Positions 1 to 7,369 of a DNA stretch of 13,804 bases are shown in pieces. Origin of the DNA: Candidatus Auribacterota bacterium (lineage in GTDB: Bacteria; Auribacterota; UBA6266); assembly GCA_016933315.1 (NCBI GenBank), contig JAFGBE010000136.1, forward strand, positions 1 through 13,804. The letters are read 5' to 3'. The translations under genes and the position numbers were made by a program. The notes below the pieces were generated by a model. The model was not told where the DNA came from. It saw nothing but the letters and a program-made list of their open reading frames with translations, and did no database searches. Position 1 is the first letter of the stretch; the number at the start of each line of letters is the position of its first letter.

Positions 1-421
1 GCCATCCTCTCTTGACCACAAACCCGTCTTTGACATCAACAGATATTATCACCCTGTCTGAAAAGGCTTTCCTTATCTTTTCGATAAAAGCCATGTCTTC
101 GCATGCGGACGTTCCCAATACGACCCTCCTGACGCCTGCCGCCAGATAATTTTCAATCGCATCCAAATCCCTTATGCCGCCGCCTATCTCAACAGGTACT
201 TTTATCCGGCTTAAAATATCAACGACAAGGTCAAAATGAACAGGGAACCCTTTGAAAGCGCCGTCCAGGTCCACAATGTGAATGAAGCTTGCGCCTTCGG
301 CCTCCCATTTTTCCGCGACTGTCGCCGGAGAATCAAAATATTTCGTAAGTTTTTCAGCATTCCCCTGCTGCAACCTCACGCACTTGCCGTCCGCTATATC
401 AATAGCAGGTATTATAACCAT
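1..421 (-). CDS. hisA: HisA, phosphoribosylformimino-5-aminoimidazole carboxamide ribotide isomerase (3' end cut by window)
   Basis: Cytoplasmic isomerase of histidine biosynthesis; it opens the ribose ring of ProFAR by an Amadori rearrangement to give PRFAR, the substrate of HisF-HisH. I translated 140 residues from an ATG at 421; no stop occurs before the window edge, so roughly the last 100 residues of this normally about 240-residue (beta/alpha)8 barrel are missing. Visible family motifs are IPAIDIADGKCVRL at residues 4-17 with the catalytic Asp8, HIVDLDGAF at 48-56, the phosphate-binding EIGGGIRD at 78-85, VVLGTSA at 100-106 and SVDVKDG at 127-133, whose Asp129 should be the second catalytic acid. 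The ATG shares one base with the hisH stop codon (TAATG), so translation is probably coupled. HisF would be expected next, outside the window. Identification is secure. Confidence 0.97.
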   Translation of the reverse strand, partial: MVIIPAIDIADGKCVRLQQGNAEKLTKYFDSPATVAEKWEAEGASFIHIVDLDGAFKGFPVHFDLVVDILSRIKVPVEIGGGIRDLDAIENYLAAGVRRVVLGTSACEDMAFIEKIRKAFSDRVIISVDVKDGFVVKRGW

Positions 422-1038
422 TATTTCACCATGCCGATAAAATTCTTTATGATCTTCAAGCCGTTATCCTGGCTTTTCTCGGGATGAAACTGACAGGCGA
501 AAATATTGCCTGTAAAAACCGAAGACGCAAAACGTTCTCCATACTCAGTCCACGAAGAGACGTATTGCTTATCTGCGGCATCCACATAGTAAGAATGCAC
601 GAAATAAAAAAAATCGCCGGTCTTTATCCCTTTGAAGAGAGGGCATCTGCTCCCACTGTCCGAAAGCTCCAGTGTATTCCATCCCATATGGGGTATTTTC
701 TCCGCGCTCCTGAACTTGACGACATTGCCTTTCAATATACCAAGGCCTTTTTCCTTCCCCTCTTCGCTCCCCTCAAAAAGGACCTGATATCCAAGGCAGA
801 TCCCGAAGAACGGCCGGCCTGAGGCTATAAAACCCGCTATACTTTCATCCAGCCCGGCTCTTTTTATGTTTATCACGCAGTCGTCAAACGCGCCTACCCC
901 CGGAACAACCAGGGCATCTGAAGACTCTATTTCTCCTTTATCATCGCTCAGCAGGGCGCGCGACCCCATACATTCAAAAGCCTTCTGGACGCTTCTCAGG
1001 TTCCCCATTCCATAATCAAGAATCGCTATCTTTTTCAT
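421..1038 (-). CDS. hisH: HisH, glutamine amidotransferase subunit of imidazole glycerol phosphate synthase
   Basis: Class I glutaminase that supplies ammonia to HisF, which makes imidazole glycerol phosphate and AICAR. The 205-residue length is normal. The start DYGMGNLRSV (residues 8-17), the nucleophile Cys81 in FFGICLGYQ, PHMGWN (116-121), and the His185/Glu187 pair in CQFHPEK complete the Cys-His-Glu triad, so it should be active. GYQVLF replaces the more usual GMQLLF, a minor variation. It lies 10 nt after hisB and overlaps hisA by 1 nt. The ribosome site is weak (CGGAAAT just before the ATG), which fits translational coupling with hisB. It should form a heterodimer with HisF, encoded beyond the window. 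Confidence 0.97.
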   Translation of the reverse strand: MKKIAILDYGMGNLRSVQKAFECMGSRALLSDDKGEIESSDALVVPGVGAFDDCVINIKRAGLDESIAGFIASGRPFFGICLGYQVLFEGSEEGKEKGLGILKGNVVKFRSAEKIPHMGWNTLELSDSGSRCPLFKGIKTGDFFYFVHSYYVDAADKQYVSSWTEYGERFASSVFTGNIFACQFHPEKSQDNGLKIIKNFIGMVK

Positions 1039-1048
1039 ATTTCCGTTC

Positions 1049-1636
1049 TTAAAGGCTGCCTTTCGTCGAAGGCGCGCCTTTGACTCTTTTATCTATCTTT
1101 ACCGCTTCCCGGAAAACTTTCGCCAGCGATTTAAAAACCGCCTCGTATATATGATGCAGGTCTTCCCCGTGAATAAGCGAAAGGTGGAGAGTGACTCCGG
1201 AATTCATAACGAAGGCCTTCATAAACTCCTTCACCAGGGAAACATTGAAAGTGCCGAGCTTCACCTGTCTTGTCTTGATTTTATAATCCAAATAAGGGCG
1301 GCCGCTGATATCAAGAGAAGCCTCTACCAACGCCTCATCCATCGGGACACGGGCCGAGCAGAAACGTGTTATTTCCGACTTTTCCCCGAGAGCCCTGCGT
1401 ATGGCAGTGCCCAGCACTATGCCGATATCCTCAACCGTATGGTGATAATCAACATGGATATCCCCCTTCGCCGTTATTTCCATATCCATTAAGGAATGCT
1501 TTGAAAAAAGTTCCAGCATATGATCCAAAAATCCTATCCCCGTCGAAATTTTACTTGCGCCTTTTCCATCCAGGTTAACTTTGACTGTTATATCCGTTTC
1601 CCTGGTCTTTCTTTTTTCAAGGGCAGTTCTTTTCAT
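1049..1636 (-). CDS. hisB: HisB, imidazoleglycerol-phosphate dehydratase (monofunctional)
   Basis: Dehydrates imidazole glycerol phosphate to imidazole acetol phosphate, the substrate of the adjacent HisC. At 195 residues it is the single-domain form; there is no fused histidinol-phosphatase domain as in enteric bacteria, so that activity must come from another gene. Motifs are GIGFLDHMLELF (34-45), the metal-binding VDYHHTVED (62-70) with His65 and His66, ARVPMDEALVE (95-105), SGRPYL (111-116) and the second metal site DLHHIYEA (159-166) with His161, His162 and Glu165, followed by the typical end GAPSTKGSL. The ATG follows the hisC stop codon with no gap; its ribosome site (GGAGGG) lies inside the last hisC codons, so expression is coupled to hisC. 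Confidence 0.97.
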   Translation of the reverse strand: MKRTALEKRKTRETDITVKVNLDGKGASKISTGIGFLDHMLELFSKHSLMDMEITAKGDIHVDYHHTVEDIGIVLGTAIRRALGEKSEITRFCSARVPMDEALVEASLDISGRPYLDYKIKTRQVKLGTFNVSLVKEFMKAFVMNSGVTLHLSLIHGEDLHHIYEAVFKSLAKVFREAVKIDKRVKGAPSTKGSL

Positions 1637-2689
1637 TTAACCCTCCGCTTTATTTATTTTTTCCGATTCGGCAAGGAATTTGTCCATCTCTTTCTGCTCT
1701 CCGACGCTGATACGGACAAAATCCCTCAGCCATCCCGAGTTGAAATGCCTTATCAGTATTTTCTTTTTTCTCATAAGCCGGACCAATTTCTCAGCGCCGT
1801 GCGGGGGTTTCGCAAAAACAAAATTCGCCTGCGACGGCAGACAGAGATAACCCTGTTTCTCGAGATTAATCGTAAGATACGCCCTGTTTCTCTTAATCGC
1901 GCTCACCGTCTTAGCAAAATACGCTTTGTCTTCAAACGCGGCTTTTCCGGCCCTTGCGCTTAACCTGTTTACATTATAAGAATCTTTCACCTTCAGGAGA
2001 ACCTCTATGTTTTCCCTGCATGATACCGCAAACCCCAACCTGGCGCCGGCCAGCGAGAATGACTTTGACATCGACCTTGTAATAATAACGTTCCTGTGTT
2101 TTTTAATCAGGTACAGGTAATTATTTTCAGCGAAATCCGCATATGCCTCATCTATAACGATTAAAGATCCGGTGTTTGACGCGCACAATCTTTCAATATC
2201 GGCCTTATCAAAAGCGCAGCCTGTGGGCGCGTTAGGGTTCGATAAAATTATCAGTTTGGCCCGCGAAGCGATCATCTTTTCTGGAATTTCAGTCTGCTCT
2301 TTTAAAAAGTATTCTTTGACCGCAGCCCCGTTGACGCCGGCAAGGACATTATAAAGGGAGTACGTCGGAAATGTAACCGCAACCGTGTCCGCCCTGCCGA
2401 GAGAAGCCTTGAATATTATGGATATTATCTCATCGGATCCGTTTCCGGCCATTATATTAGAGGTCTTCACCTTAAAAAAGCCCGCCGCCGCGCTGACAAG
2501 CCCGCTCGACAAAGGGTCGGGGTATAACTTAAGGCCGCCGTCAACGGCTTTTTTTACCGAAGACACCACTTTTTCCGACGGAGGAAAAGGGTTTTCATTT
2601 GTGTTCAACTTGATATAATCGTTCCCTACCGGCTGAAAACCGGGAACGTAAGGATCAAGTCTCAAGACTTCCTTTTTGAAATAATTCAT
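1637..2689 (-). CDS. hisC: HisC, histidinol-phosphate aminotransferase
   Basis: PLP-dependent fold type I aminotransferase that converts imidazole acetol phosphate to histidinol phosphate using glutamate. The 350 residues match the family. Visible motifs are KLNTNENPFPPS (27-38), GNGSDEII (82-89), FPTYSLY (107-113), NPNAPTG (151-157), VIDEAYADF (178-186) with the PLP-contacting Asp180 and Tyr183, and SMSKSFSLAGARLGF (206-220), where Lys209 should form the Schiff base. RISVG near residues 326-330 carries the C-terminal Arg that binds substrate carboxylate/phosphate. Only one base separates it from the hisD stop, and no Shine-Dalgarno is evident, so it probably depends on ribosomes finishing hisD. 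Some HisC homologues act on aromatic or tyrosine precursors; the operon context argues for histidine. Confidence 0.96.
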   Translation of the reverse strand: MNYFKKEVLRLDPYVPGFQPVGNDYIKLNTNENPFPPSEKVVSSVKKAVDGGLKLYPDPLSSGLVSAAAGFFKVKTSNIMAGNGSDEIISIIFKASLGRADTVAVTFPTYSLYNVLAGVNGAAVKEYFLKEQTEIPEKMIASRAKLIILSNPNAPTGCAFDKADIERLCASNTGSLIVIDEAYADFAENNYLYLIKKHRNVIITRSMSKSFSLAGARLGFAVSCRENIEVLLKVKDSYNVNRLSARAGKAAFEDKAYFAKTVSAIKRNRAYLTINLEKQGYLCLPSQANFVFAKPPHGAEKLVRLMRKKKILIRHFNSGWLRDFVRISVGEQKEMDKFLAESEKINKAEG

Positions 2690-2690
2690 C

Positions 2691-3989
2691 TTAACGGCAA
2701 TTTTCTTTCAAGCGGATCTTTATTGAATTACCGTGAGCTCCGAGCCCCTCGGTATCAGAAAGTTCAATCGCATATTTGGACGCTTTTCTTAATCCATCCC
2801 TGGAATACCTGATTGTGGAAATATTTTTCAGGAAATCAGAAACGGACAACGCTGAAAAAAACCTTGCTCTCCCGCCGGTAGGCAGAACATGGCTTGGCCC
2901 GGCGATATAATCTCCGACCGCTTCGGGAGACCAATCCCCTACAAACACCGCCCCCGCATTATCAGTCCTTTTCAATATATAATCGGCGTCTTCCGACATT
3001 ATCTCAAGATGTTCCGGGCCGATTAAGTTGATTACATCCACCGCCTGTTTCTTATCGCGCACAAGCACCAGGAAAGTATTGTTGCGCAGGGATTCGGACA
3101 AAATTCTCTTTCTGGATAATTTCATCGCCTGTTTATATGCCTCCCTTTCCGCTTCTTCCAGCACGGCAACTGAATCCGAAACCAGGAATATCCTGCTGCT
3201 CGCATCATGTTCGGCCTGCGCAAGCATATCGGCAGCAGCATACGGTATTTTAGCCGATTTGTCGGCTACAATCATAACTTCGCTCGGCCCTGCGACCATA
3301 TCGACGTCAACCAAACCGTAAACCTGTTTTTTAGCGCAGGAAACGAATATGTTTCCCGGGCCGATTATCTTGTCGACTCTGGGAATGCTTTCCGTTCCGA
3401 AAGCAAATGCAGCCACGGCCTGGGCTCCGCCTATGCGGAATACGGCATCCACACCCGAGAATCTGCACGCGCCTAAAACAGCCGGGTTTATGTCGCCGCC
3501 GCAACAGGGAGGGGTAGCTACATATATTTCTTTTACGCCCGCAACACGCGCTATAAGTACGGTCATCAGCACAGTGGATACAAGCGGAGCTGTCCCGCCG
3601 GGCACATAAACCCCCACTTTCTCGATAGGCCTTACTTCCAATCCTATTTCAGAGCCGTCTTTTCTCTTTATAGCCCAGCTTTTCTTAAGCTGTTTCTTTG
3701 CATATTCTTCGATATTCTTCCGGGAAAACTTTAATGAAGCCAGAAGCCCTTTTGGCAGGTTCGAAAACGCCAGATCCAATATTTCGTCCTTAACTTTAAT
3801 AGCCGCAGGGGATAACGAATAATTATCAAACTTCTGGGTGAATTCTATTAGAGCCTTATCACCCATTCTTCTGACTTTATTCAATATTCCCGCAACCGCG
3901 GACTCAACTTCTTCATCGAAAAATGCGGCCCTGCTTATTTTTTCGATGCGCCTTAGCCCCTTTTCCGCCCTGCAATCAACAATTTCCAT
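2691..3989 (-). CDS. hisD: HisD, histidinol dehydrogenase
   Basis: Zinc- and NAD-dependent enzyme catalysing the last two oxidations of histidine synthesis, histidinol to histidinal to histidine. Full length at 432 residues. The NAD/active-site region VGVYVPGGTAPL (125-136), IGGAQAVAAFAFGT (186-199), the signature KIIGPGN (207-213) and MVAGPSE (231-237) are present. Zinc ligands are Gln258 and His261 (LAQAEHD), Asp360 and His419 (GAHGNS), and the catalytic pair is Glu326-His327 in IGPEHLE; several of these fall at the same residue numbers as in E. coli HisD. First gene of the visible his operon, preceded by GAGGGAAG a few bases before the ATG and by a 163-nt gap holding the upstream terminator. 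hisG, often placed just before hisD, is absent here. Confidence 0.98.
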   Translation of the reverse strand: MEIVDCRAEKGLRRIEKISRAAFFDEEVESAVAGILNKVRRMGDKALIEFTQKFDNYSLSPAAIKVKDEILDLAFSNLPKGLLASLKFSRKNIEEYAKKQLKKSWAIKRKDGSEIGLEVRPIEKVGVYVPGGTAPLVSTVLMTVLIARVAGVKEIYVATPPCCGGDINPAVLGACRFSGVDAVFRIGGAQAVAAFAFGTESIPRVDKIIGPGNIFVSCAKKQVYGLVDVDMVAGPSEVMIVADKSAKIPYAAADMLAQAEHDASSRIFLVSDSVAVLEEAEREAYKQAMKLSRKRILSESLRNNTFLVLVRDKKQAVDVINLIGPEHLEIMSEDADYILKRTDNAGAVFVGDWSPEAVGDYIAGPSHVLPTGGRARFFSALSVSDFLKNISTIRYSRDGLRKASKYAIELSDTEGLGAHGNSIKIRLKENCR

Positions 3990-4036
3990 AACTTCCCTCT
4001 GTTAAATTATCTACAACAAATAAATACAAGCTTAGA

Positions 4037-4066
4037 ATATTAACACACTAAATAAAAATTCTTCAA
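4037..4066 (-). promoter_or_regulatory. Candidate promoter for the his operon
   Basis: On the minus strand, TTGAAG (4061-4066) and TAATAT (4037-4042) are separated by 18 nt. Each matches the sigma-70 consensus at four of six positions. It lies between the upstream terminator hairpin and hisD in a very AT-rich stretch, so chance matches are likely; the position, more than the sequence, supports a promoter here. I see no run of histidine codons, T-box or terminator-antiterminator pair in the roughly 45-nt leader. Confidence 0.35.
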
Positions 4067-4093
4067 GTAAAAAGGCTCAAAATATTAATAAAG

Positions 4094-4123
4094 AAAAGCC
4101 GGGATTTTTAAGCCCCGGCTTTT
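4094..4123 (-). terminator. Rho-independent-type terminator after the slipin gene
   Basis: A perfect inverted repeat has 10-bp arms (AAAAGCCGGG and CCCGGCTTTT) around a 10-nt loop. Read on the minus strand it begins 29 nt after the slipin stop codon and the transcript would end in CUUUU followed by C and UUUAUU. The AT-rich flanks pair into the stem on both sides, so it could also terminate transcription from the other strand. It separates the gpmA-slipin group from the his operon. Confidence 0.85.
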
Positions 4124-4152
4124 AAAACGCAAACGTCGCTTTTTGGTCAGCT

Positions 4153-5001
4153 TCACTTTTTCAGGGGTAAGACCCCGGCCATTTCCCCGACTACATTTAC
4201 AAGTTCCGTGCCTGCGGGAATAACTATTTTTGCGTTCCCCATCAGCGATTTTTCAACGGCTTCCAGTTTTCTCAGCAACTGGGCATTTCCCACAAAATAT
4301 TTATTGGCGGCTTCATTAACGAGCTTTATGGCTTCCGCCTCTCCTTCAGCCTGAAGGATTTTACCCTGTTTGATGCCTTCCGCTTTCTTGATTTCAGCGC
4401 GCTTTTCCCCGTCTGCCTGCCGTTCAAGGGCATTAGCGAAATCAAGGGCGGCTATCTTCTCATTCTCGGCTTTCACAACCTTGTTCATGGTTTCCTGGAC
4501 ATCCTGGGGCGGATCGATCTCTTTCAGTTCCGTCCTGACGATATCAATCCCCCAGCTATGGGTTTCCTTGCTCAGCGTGCCGAGTAATTCGCTGTTTATC
4601 TTATCTCTTTCGCTGTTTGCCGATTTCAGGGTTAACGTGCCTATGATATTCCTCAGAGTGGTCCTAGCCAGATTCACTATCTGCCACTTATAGTTATAAA
4701 CATTATACTGCGAATTCTTGACGCTTACTTCATCGTCTTTCACCTTGAAATAGACCTGGGCGTCAACGCGCGCATTCAGGTTATCATTGGTTATGATTTC
4801 CTGGGGCTGGGCATCCACCATCTGTTCCGTAATATTGATGCTTATCATCCTGTCAATAAGGGGTATAATCCAGTTAAAACCCGGATAGGCGAATTTTTTA
4901 TACTTTCCCAGCCTTTCCACAAGACCCCTGTGTGTAGGCCTGATGATTCTCACACCGGAAAAGAATATCACAATCAAAACCGCTAATATTATCCACAACA
5001 T
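4153..5001 (-). CDS. SPFH/band 7 membrane protein, slipin (stomatin/QmcA-like)
   Basis: A membrane-anchored scaffold protein of the stomatin/prohibitin/flotillin superfamily; such proteins oligomerise at the inner membrane and organise microdomains or modulate membrane proteases. The 282 residues begin with one hydrophobic segment (about 2-16), then the SPFH core: RPTHRGLVERLGKYK (21-35), YPGFNWIIPLIDR (39-51), DAQPQEIITNDN (63-74), the helical LARTTLRNIIGTL (111-123) and ELKEIDPPQDVQ (158-169). From about 173 to 235 an Ala/Glu/Lys-rich stretch (KAENEKIAA, KRAEIKKAEG, QAEGEAEAIK) is predicted coiled coil, as in QmcA/paraslipins. AGGAGG lies 5 nt before the ATG. No NfeD or FtsH-complex partner is adjacent. 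A 98-nt gap separates it from the upstream gene, and a strong hairpin follows. The precise role is unknown. Confidence 0.93.
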   Translation of the reverse strand: MLWIILAVLIVIFFSGVRIIRPTHRGLVERLGKYKKFAYPGFNWIIPLIDRMISINITEQMVDAQPQEIITNDNLNARVDAQVYFKVKDDEVSVKNSQYNVYNYKWQIVNLARTTLRNIIGTLTLKSANSERDKINSELLGTLSKETHSWGIDIVRTELKEIDPPQDVQETMNKVVKAENEKIAALDFANALERQADGEKRAEIKKAEGIKQGKILQAEGEAEAIKLVNEAANKYFVGNAQLLRKLEAVEKSLMGNAKIVIPAGTELVNVVGEMAGVLPLKK

Positions 5002-5099
5002 AACCGCCTCCTTTTTGTCTTTATAAAAAATTTAACTCATTTCGGGGGAACCGCGCAATTACAAAATCAGCCGATATTTATAACTCCAAACGGACATCA

Positions 5100-5447
5100 T
5101 CAGTCCGAAACTTCATACACCGCATTGCGTTCAAGTGTTATTCCCTGCCTGCGCTCCTCCCATCTCCTGGGTTCGGGAATAAAATCACAGAGTTCCATAT
5201 GCACTTCCGACCTGGAACTCCATTTGCTGTCAATATACCTCAATTCAAGAATAAGAATATTCCCTTTGATTTGCTCGCATTCAACTGTCTGGTCGAGCTT
5301 AATCACGGCGGAGGGCGCTTCATGCTGCCCGGGTATAAAACAAAGCACTGTTCCCGAAATATGATTTTTGCCTTTAAGCCAGTGGTCGGATTTTACCTTG
5401 TTTTTTTTAAACAGTTTTATTCTGCTGCCTTCTTTAAGAGACGGCAT
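5100..5447 (-). CDS. Uncharacterised small soluble protein
   Basis: I do not recognise a named family. The 115-residue protein has no signal peptide, membrane segment, Cys-pair or obvious catalytic motif. It looks like a compact beta-rich domain: a basic N-terminus (residues 1-30), GTVLCFIPGQHEAPSAVIKL (32-51), a strand-like KGNILILELRYID (61-73), then VHMELCDFIPEPRRWEERRQG (82-102, acidic then basic and aromatic). The pattern of alternating hydrophobics and well-formed turns argues for a real, conserved protein rather than a chance frame. Start choice is supported by GGGGGA ending 3 nt before the ATG. It follows the aldolase gene by only 14 nt, so the two are almost certainly co-transcribed; a 98-nt gap then precedes the slipin gene. 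Function cannot be inferred beyond this association. Confidence 0.8.
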   Translation of the reverse strand: MPSLKEGSRIKLFKKNKVKSDHWLKGKNHISGTVLCFIPGQHEAPSAVIKLDQTVECEQIKGNILILELRYIDSKWSSRSEVHMELCDFIPEPRRWEERRQGITLERNAVYEVSD

Positions 5448-5461
5448 ATTTCCCCCAATAT

Positions 5462-6514
5462 CTACGCTACGGTAATCTCATCGCAAAGATATACATCCTG
5501 TATCGCATTTAATATCTGTATGCCTTCTTTAAACGGTTTCTGGAATGCCTTTCTTCCGGAAATCAGGCCCATGCCGCCGGCCCGCTTGTTGATGACCGCA
5601 GTCCTGACCGCCTGTTTTATATCATTCTCGCCCGAAGCGCCGCCGGAATTTATCAGCCCTATCCTGCCCATATAGCAGTTAGCAACCTGATACCTCGTTA
5701 AATCTATGGGATTATCCGAGGTCAGCTTATCATAGACCAGCTGGCTCGTCTTGCCGAAATTGACCGCCAGATAACCCCCGTTATTGGTGGGCTGTTTCTG
5801 TTTTATGATATCCGCCTCAATCGTCACACCGAGATGATTCGCCTGGCCTGTCAGGTCAGCCGAGGTATGATAATCAACCTTGCCCTTTTTAAAGCTTTCA
5901 TTCCTCAAATAACACCACAACACAGTAAATAAACCGAGATTATGCGCATATTCAAATGCCCGGGAAATCTCTTCTATCTGCCTTCTTGATTCCTGTGAAC
6001 CGAAGTAAATCGTAGCTCCGACGCCTACCGCACCCATATTATAGGCCTGCTCGACGCTCGCAAACAAATGCTGGTCGTAGGTATTGGGATAAGATAAAAG
6101 CTCATTATGGTTAATTTTCAGGATGAAAGGTATCTTATGCGCATAAGACCTGGCGATCGAACCCAGGACACCAAGGGTCGAAGCGACCGCATTACAACCC
6201 CCTTCTATCGCAAGTCTGACAATATTCTCAGGGTCAAAATAAATCGGATTCGGCGCGAAAGAAGCTCCTGCCGAATGCTCTATGCCCTGGTCAACCGGCA
6301 GGATGGAAAGGTACCCTGTTCCCGAAAGCCGGCCGTGGTTAAACAGAGAATTAATATTCCTCAGAACATTATTCGGCCTGTCGGAAGCCCTGAATACTCT
6401 ATCGACAAAATCAGGTCCCGGCAGGTGAAGGTTCTTTCTGGAAATCTTTGTACACTTGTGTTCCAGCAGCTGCTTCGATTCTTTCCCTATCAATTTTTTT
6501 ATTTTGCCGAACAT
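5462..6514 (-). CDS. fbaB: Class I fructose-bisphosphate aldolase, FbaB/DhnA type
   Basis: Cleaves or forms fructose 1,6-bisphosphate via a Schiff base, linking it to glyceraldehyde 3-phosphate and dihydroxyacetone phosphate in glycolysis or gluconeogenesis. At 350 residues it equals E. coli FbaB in length, and many stretches agree with what I remember of that protein: ILPVDQGIEHSAGASFA (71-87), LSYPNTYDQ (140-148), NMGAVGVGATIYFGS (159-173), SADLTGQANHL (218-228), ADIIKQK (234-240) and INKRAGGMGLISGRKAF (308-324). The Schiff-base lysine should be in ADIIKQK (probably Lys238), by analogy with archaeal-type aldolases. A GTG two codons upstream (6520) is in frame, but GGAGGT at 6526-6521 sits 6 nt before the ATG at 6514, so I start there. 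It lies 22 nt after gpmA, in the same glycolytic transcript. Confidence 0.95.
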   Translation of the reverse strand: MFGKIKKLIGKESKQLLEHKCTKISRKNLHLPGPDFVDRVFRASDRPNNVLRNINSLFNHGRLSGTGYLSILPVDQGIEHSAGASFAPNPIYFDPENIVRLAIEGGCNAVASTLGVLGSIARSYAHKIPFILKINHNELLSYPNTYDQHLFASVEQAYNMGAVGVGATIYFGSQESRRQIEEISRAFEYAHNLGLFTVLWCYLRNESFKKGKVDYHTSADLTGQANHLGVTIEADIIKQKQPTNNGGYLAVNFGKTSQLVYDKLTSDNPIDLTRYQVANCYMGRIGLINSGGASGENDIKQAVRTAVINKRAGGMGLISGRKAFQKPFKEGIQILNAIQDVYLCDEITVA

Positions 6515-6520
6515 ATCCAC

Positions 6521-6526
6521 ACCTCC
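6521..6526 (-). promoter_or_regulatory. Ribosome binding site deciding the fbaB start
   Basis: GGAGGT on the minus strand lies 6 nt before the ATG at 6514 but directly abuts the in-frame GTG at 6520, so the GTG is unlikely to be the initiator. Confidence 0.8.
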
Positions 6527-6536
6527 GTCCGGCCAC

Positions 6537-7283
6537 CTAGGCTTTGCCCTGGTTCTTTACCGCCTCGGCAGCCTTTTGTATTTCCTCTTCATTGCCCATA
6601 TAATAATGTTTTATCGGCTTTAAATCACCGTCAAGCTCATAAACAAGGGGTATCCCCGTGGGAATATTTAAATTGACAATCTCTTCGTCAGGAACATTAT
6701 CAAGGTATTTGACAAGGGCTCTCAGGCTGTTTCCGTGGGCGGCTATTAATACCTTTTTCCCCTCTTTTACCGCCGGCACGATTTCGTTATGCCACACCGG
6801 CAGGAACCTCTCTACTGTATCTTTAAGGCATTCGGTCAAAGGCAGCTCGTTTTTTTCCAGTGTCCCGTATCTCGGGTCCTTGCCGGGATACCTGTCGTCA
6901 TTTTCCTCCAGAGCCGGAGGCCTGACGTCATAGCTTCTTCTCCATATCTTTACCTGTTCCGCCCCGAATTTTTTCGCCGTCTCAGATTTATTTAACCCCT
7001 GAAGGGCTCCGTAATGCCTCTCATTAAGGCGCCAGGACCTGACAACCGGAATCCACTCCAGATTCATTTCTTCAAGCACTACCCATAAAGTTTTTATCGC
7101 GCGTTTCAAAAATGAAGTGAAAGCGATATCAAAGAGGAAACCCCCGGCTTCAAGCGCCTGACCGGCTTTTTTTGCCTCTTCTTCCCCCCTATCCGACAAT
7201 CCCACATCTGTCCACCCGGTAAACCTGTTCTCCTTATTCCACACGCTTTCACCATGGCGCAAAAGAACTATCTTGTGCATCAT
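6537..7283 (-). CDS. gpmA: 2,3-bisphosphoglycerate-dependent phosphoglycerate mutase
   Basis: Interconverts 3- and 2-phosphoglycerate in the cytoplasm through a phosphohistidine. From the chosen ATG the protein has 248 residues, normal for GpmA. The N-terminal phosphohistidine loop LLRHGESVWNKENRFTGW is present with His10 (LRHGES), followed by RLNERHYGALQG with the acid/base Glu, the KIWRRSYDVRPP active-site stretch, and the second catalytic His in AAHGNSLRALVKYLD. Near the C-terminus, NLNIPTGIPLVYELD is also typical. An in-frame TTG exists at 7301, but the residues it adds (AGRRL) are encoded by the Shine-Dalgarno GGGAGGAG, so the start is the ATG at 7283 or the adjacent one at 7280. It is preceded by a 110-nt gap with a possible promoter and followed after 22 nt by the aldolase gene. 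Confidence 0.96.
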   Translation of the reverse strand: MMHKIVLLRHGESVWNKENRFTGWTDVGLSDRGEEEAKKAGQALEAGGFLFDIAFTSFLKRAIKTLWVVLEEMNLEWIPVVRSWRLNERHYGALQGLNKSETAKKFGAEQVKIWRRSYDVRPPALEENDDRYPGKDPRYGTLEKNELPLTECLKDTVERFLPVWHNEIVPAVKEGKKVLIAAHGNSLRALVKYLDNVPDEEIVNLNIPTGIPLVYELDGDLKPIKHYYMGNEEEIQKAAEAVKNQGKA

Positions 7284-7287
7284 CAAT

Positions 7288-7295
7288 CTCCTCCC
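7288..7295 (-). promoter_or_regulatory. Ribosome binding site deciding the gpmA start
   Basis: GGGAGGAG on the minus strand precedes two consecutive ATG codons (7283 and 7280) by 4 and 7 nt. It lies inside the extra codons that an upstream TTG start would require, arguing against that start. Confidence 0.85.
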
Positions 7296-7342
7296 TGCCA
7301 ATAAAAGTTAACCTTCGATGTATAAAACGCCAGTTTTTAAAT

Positions 7343-7369
7343 AGTATAAAATATGGAAATTTAACTCAA
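7343..7369 (-). promoter_or_regulatory. Weak candidate promoter for gpmA-fbaB
   Basis: On the minus strand TTGAGT (7364-7369) and TATACT (7343-7348, five of six consensus bases) lie in the 110-nt gap before gpmA. The 15-nt spacer is short for a sigma-70 promoter. A 7-bp inverted repeat (AAATAGT at 7371-7377, ACTATTT at 7339-7345, minus strand) brackets it and overlaps the -10, which might be an operator or chance in AT-rich sequence. Confidence 0.3.

Noticed and set aside
236..822. Plus-strand open frames opposite hisA and hisH
   Set aside because: They are antisense to well-supported his genes, overlap each other and carry no recognisable motif or ribosome site.
3990..4093. Histidine attenuator or T-box ahead of hisD
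   Set aside because: The leader holds no run of His codons, no T-box sequence and no competing hairpins; only a weak promoter candidate is visible.
5002..5099. Possible promoter (TTGCGC, 17 nt, TTAAAT) before the slipin gene
   Set aside because: Both hexamers are weak and the gap is AT-rich; apart from the slipin ribosome site AGGAGG I see nothing else convincing in these 98 nt.
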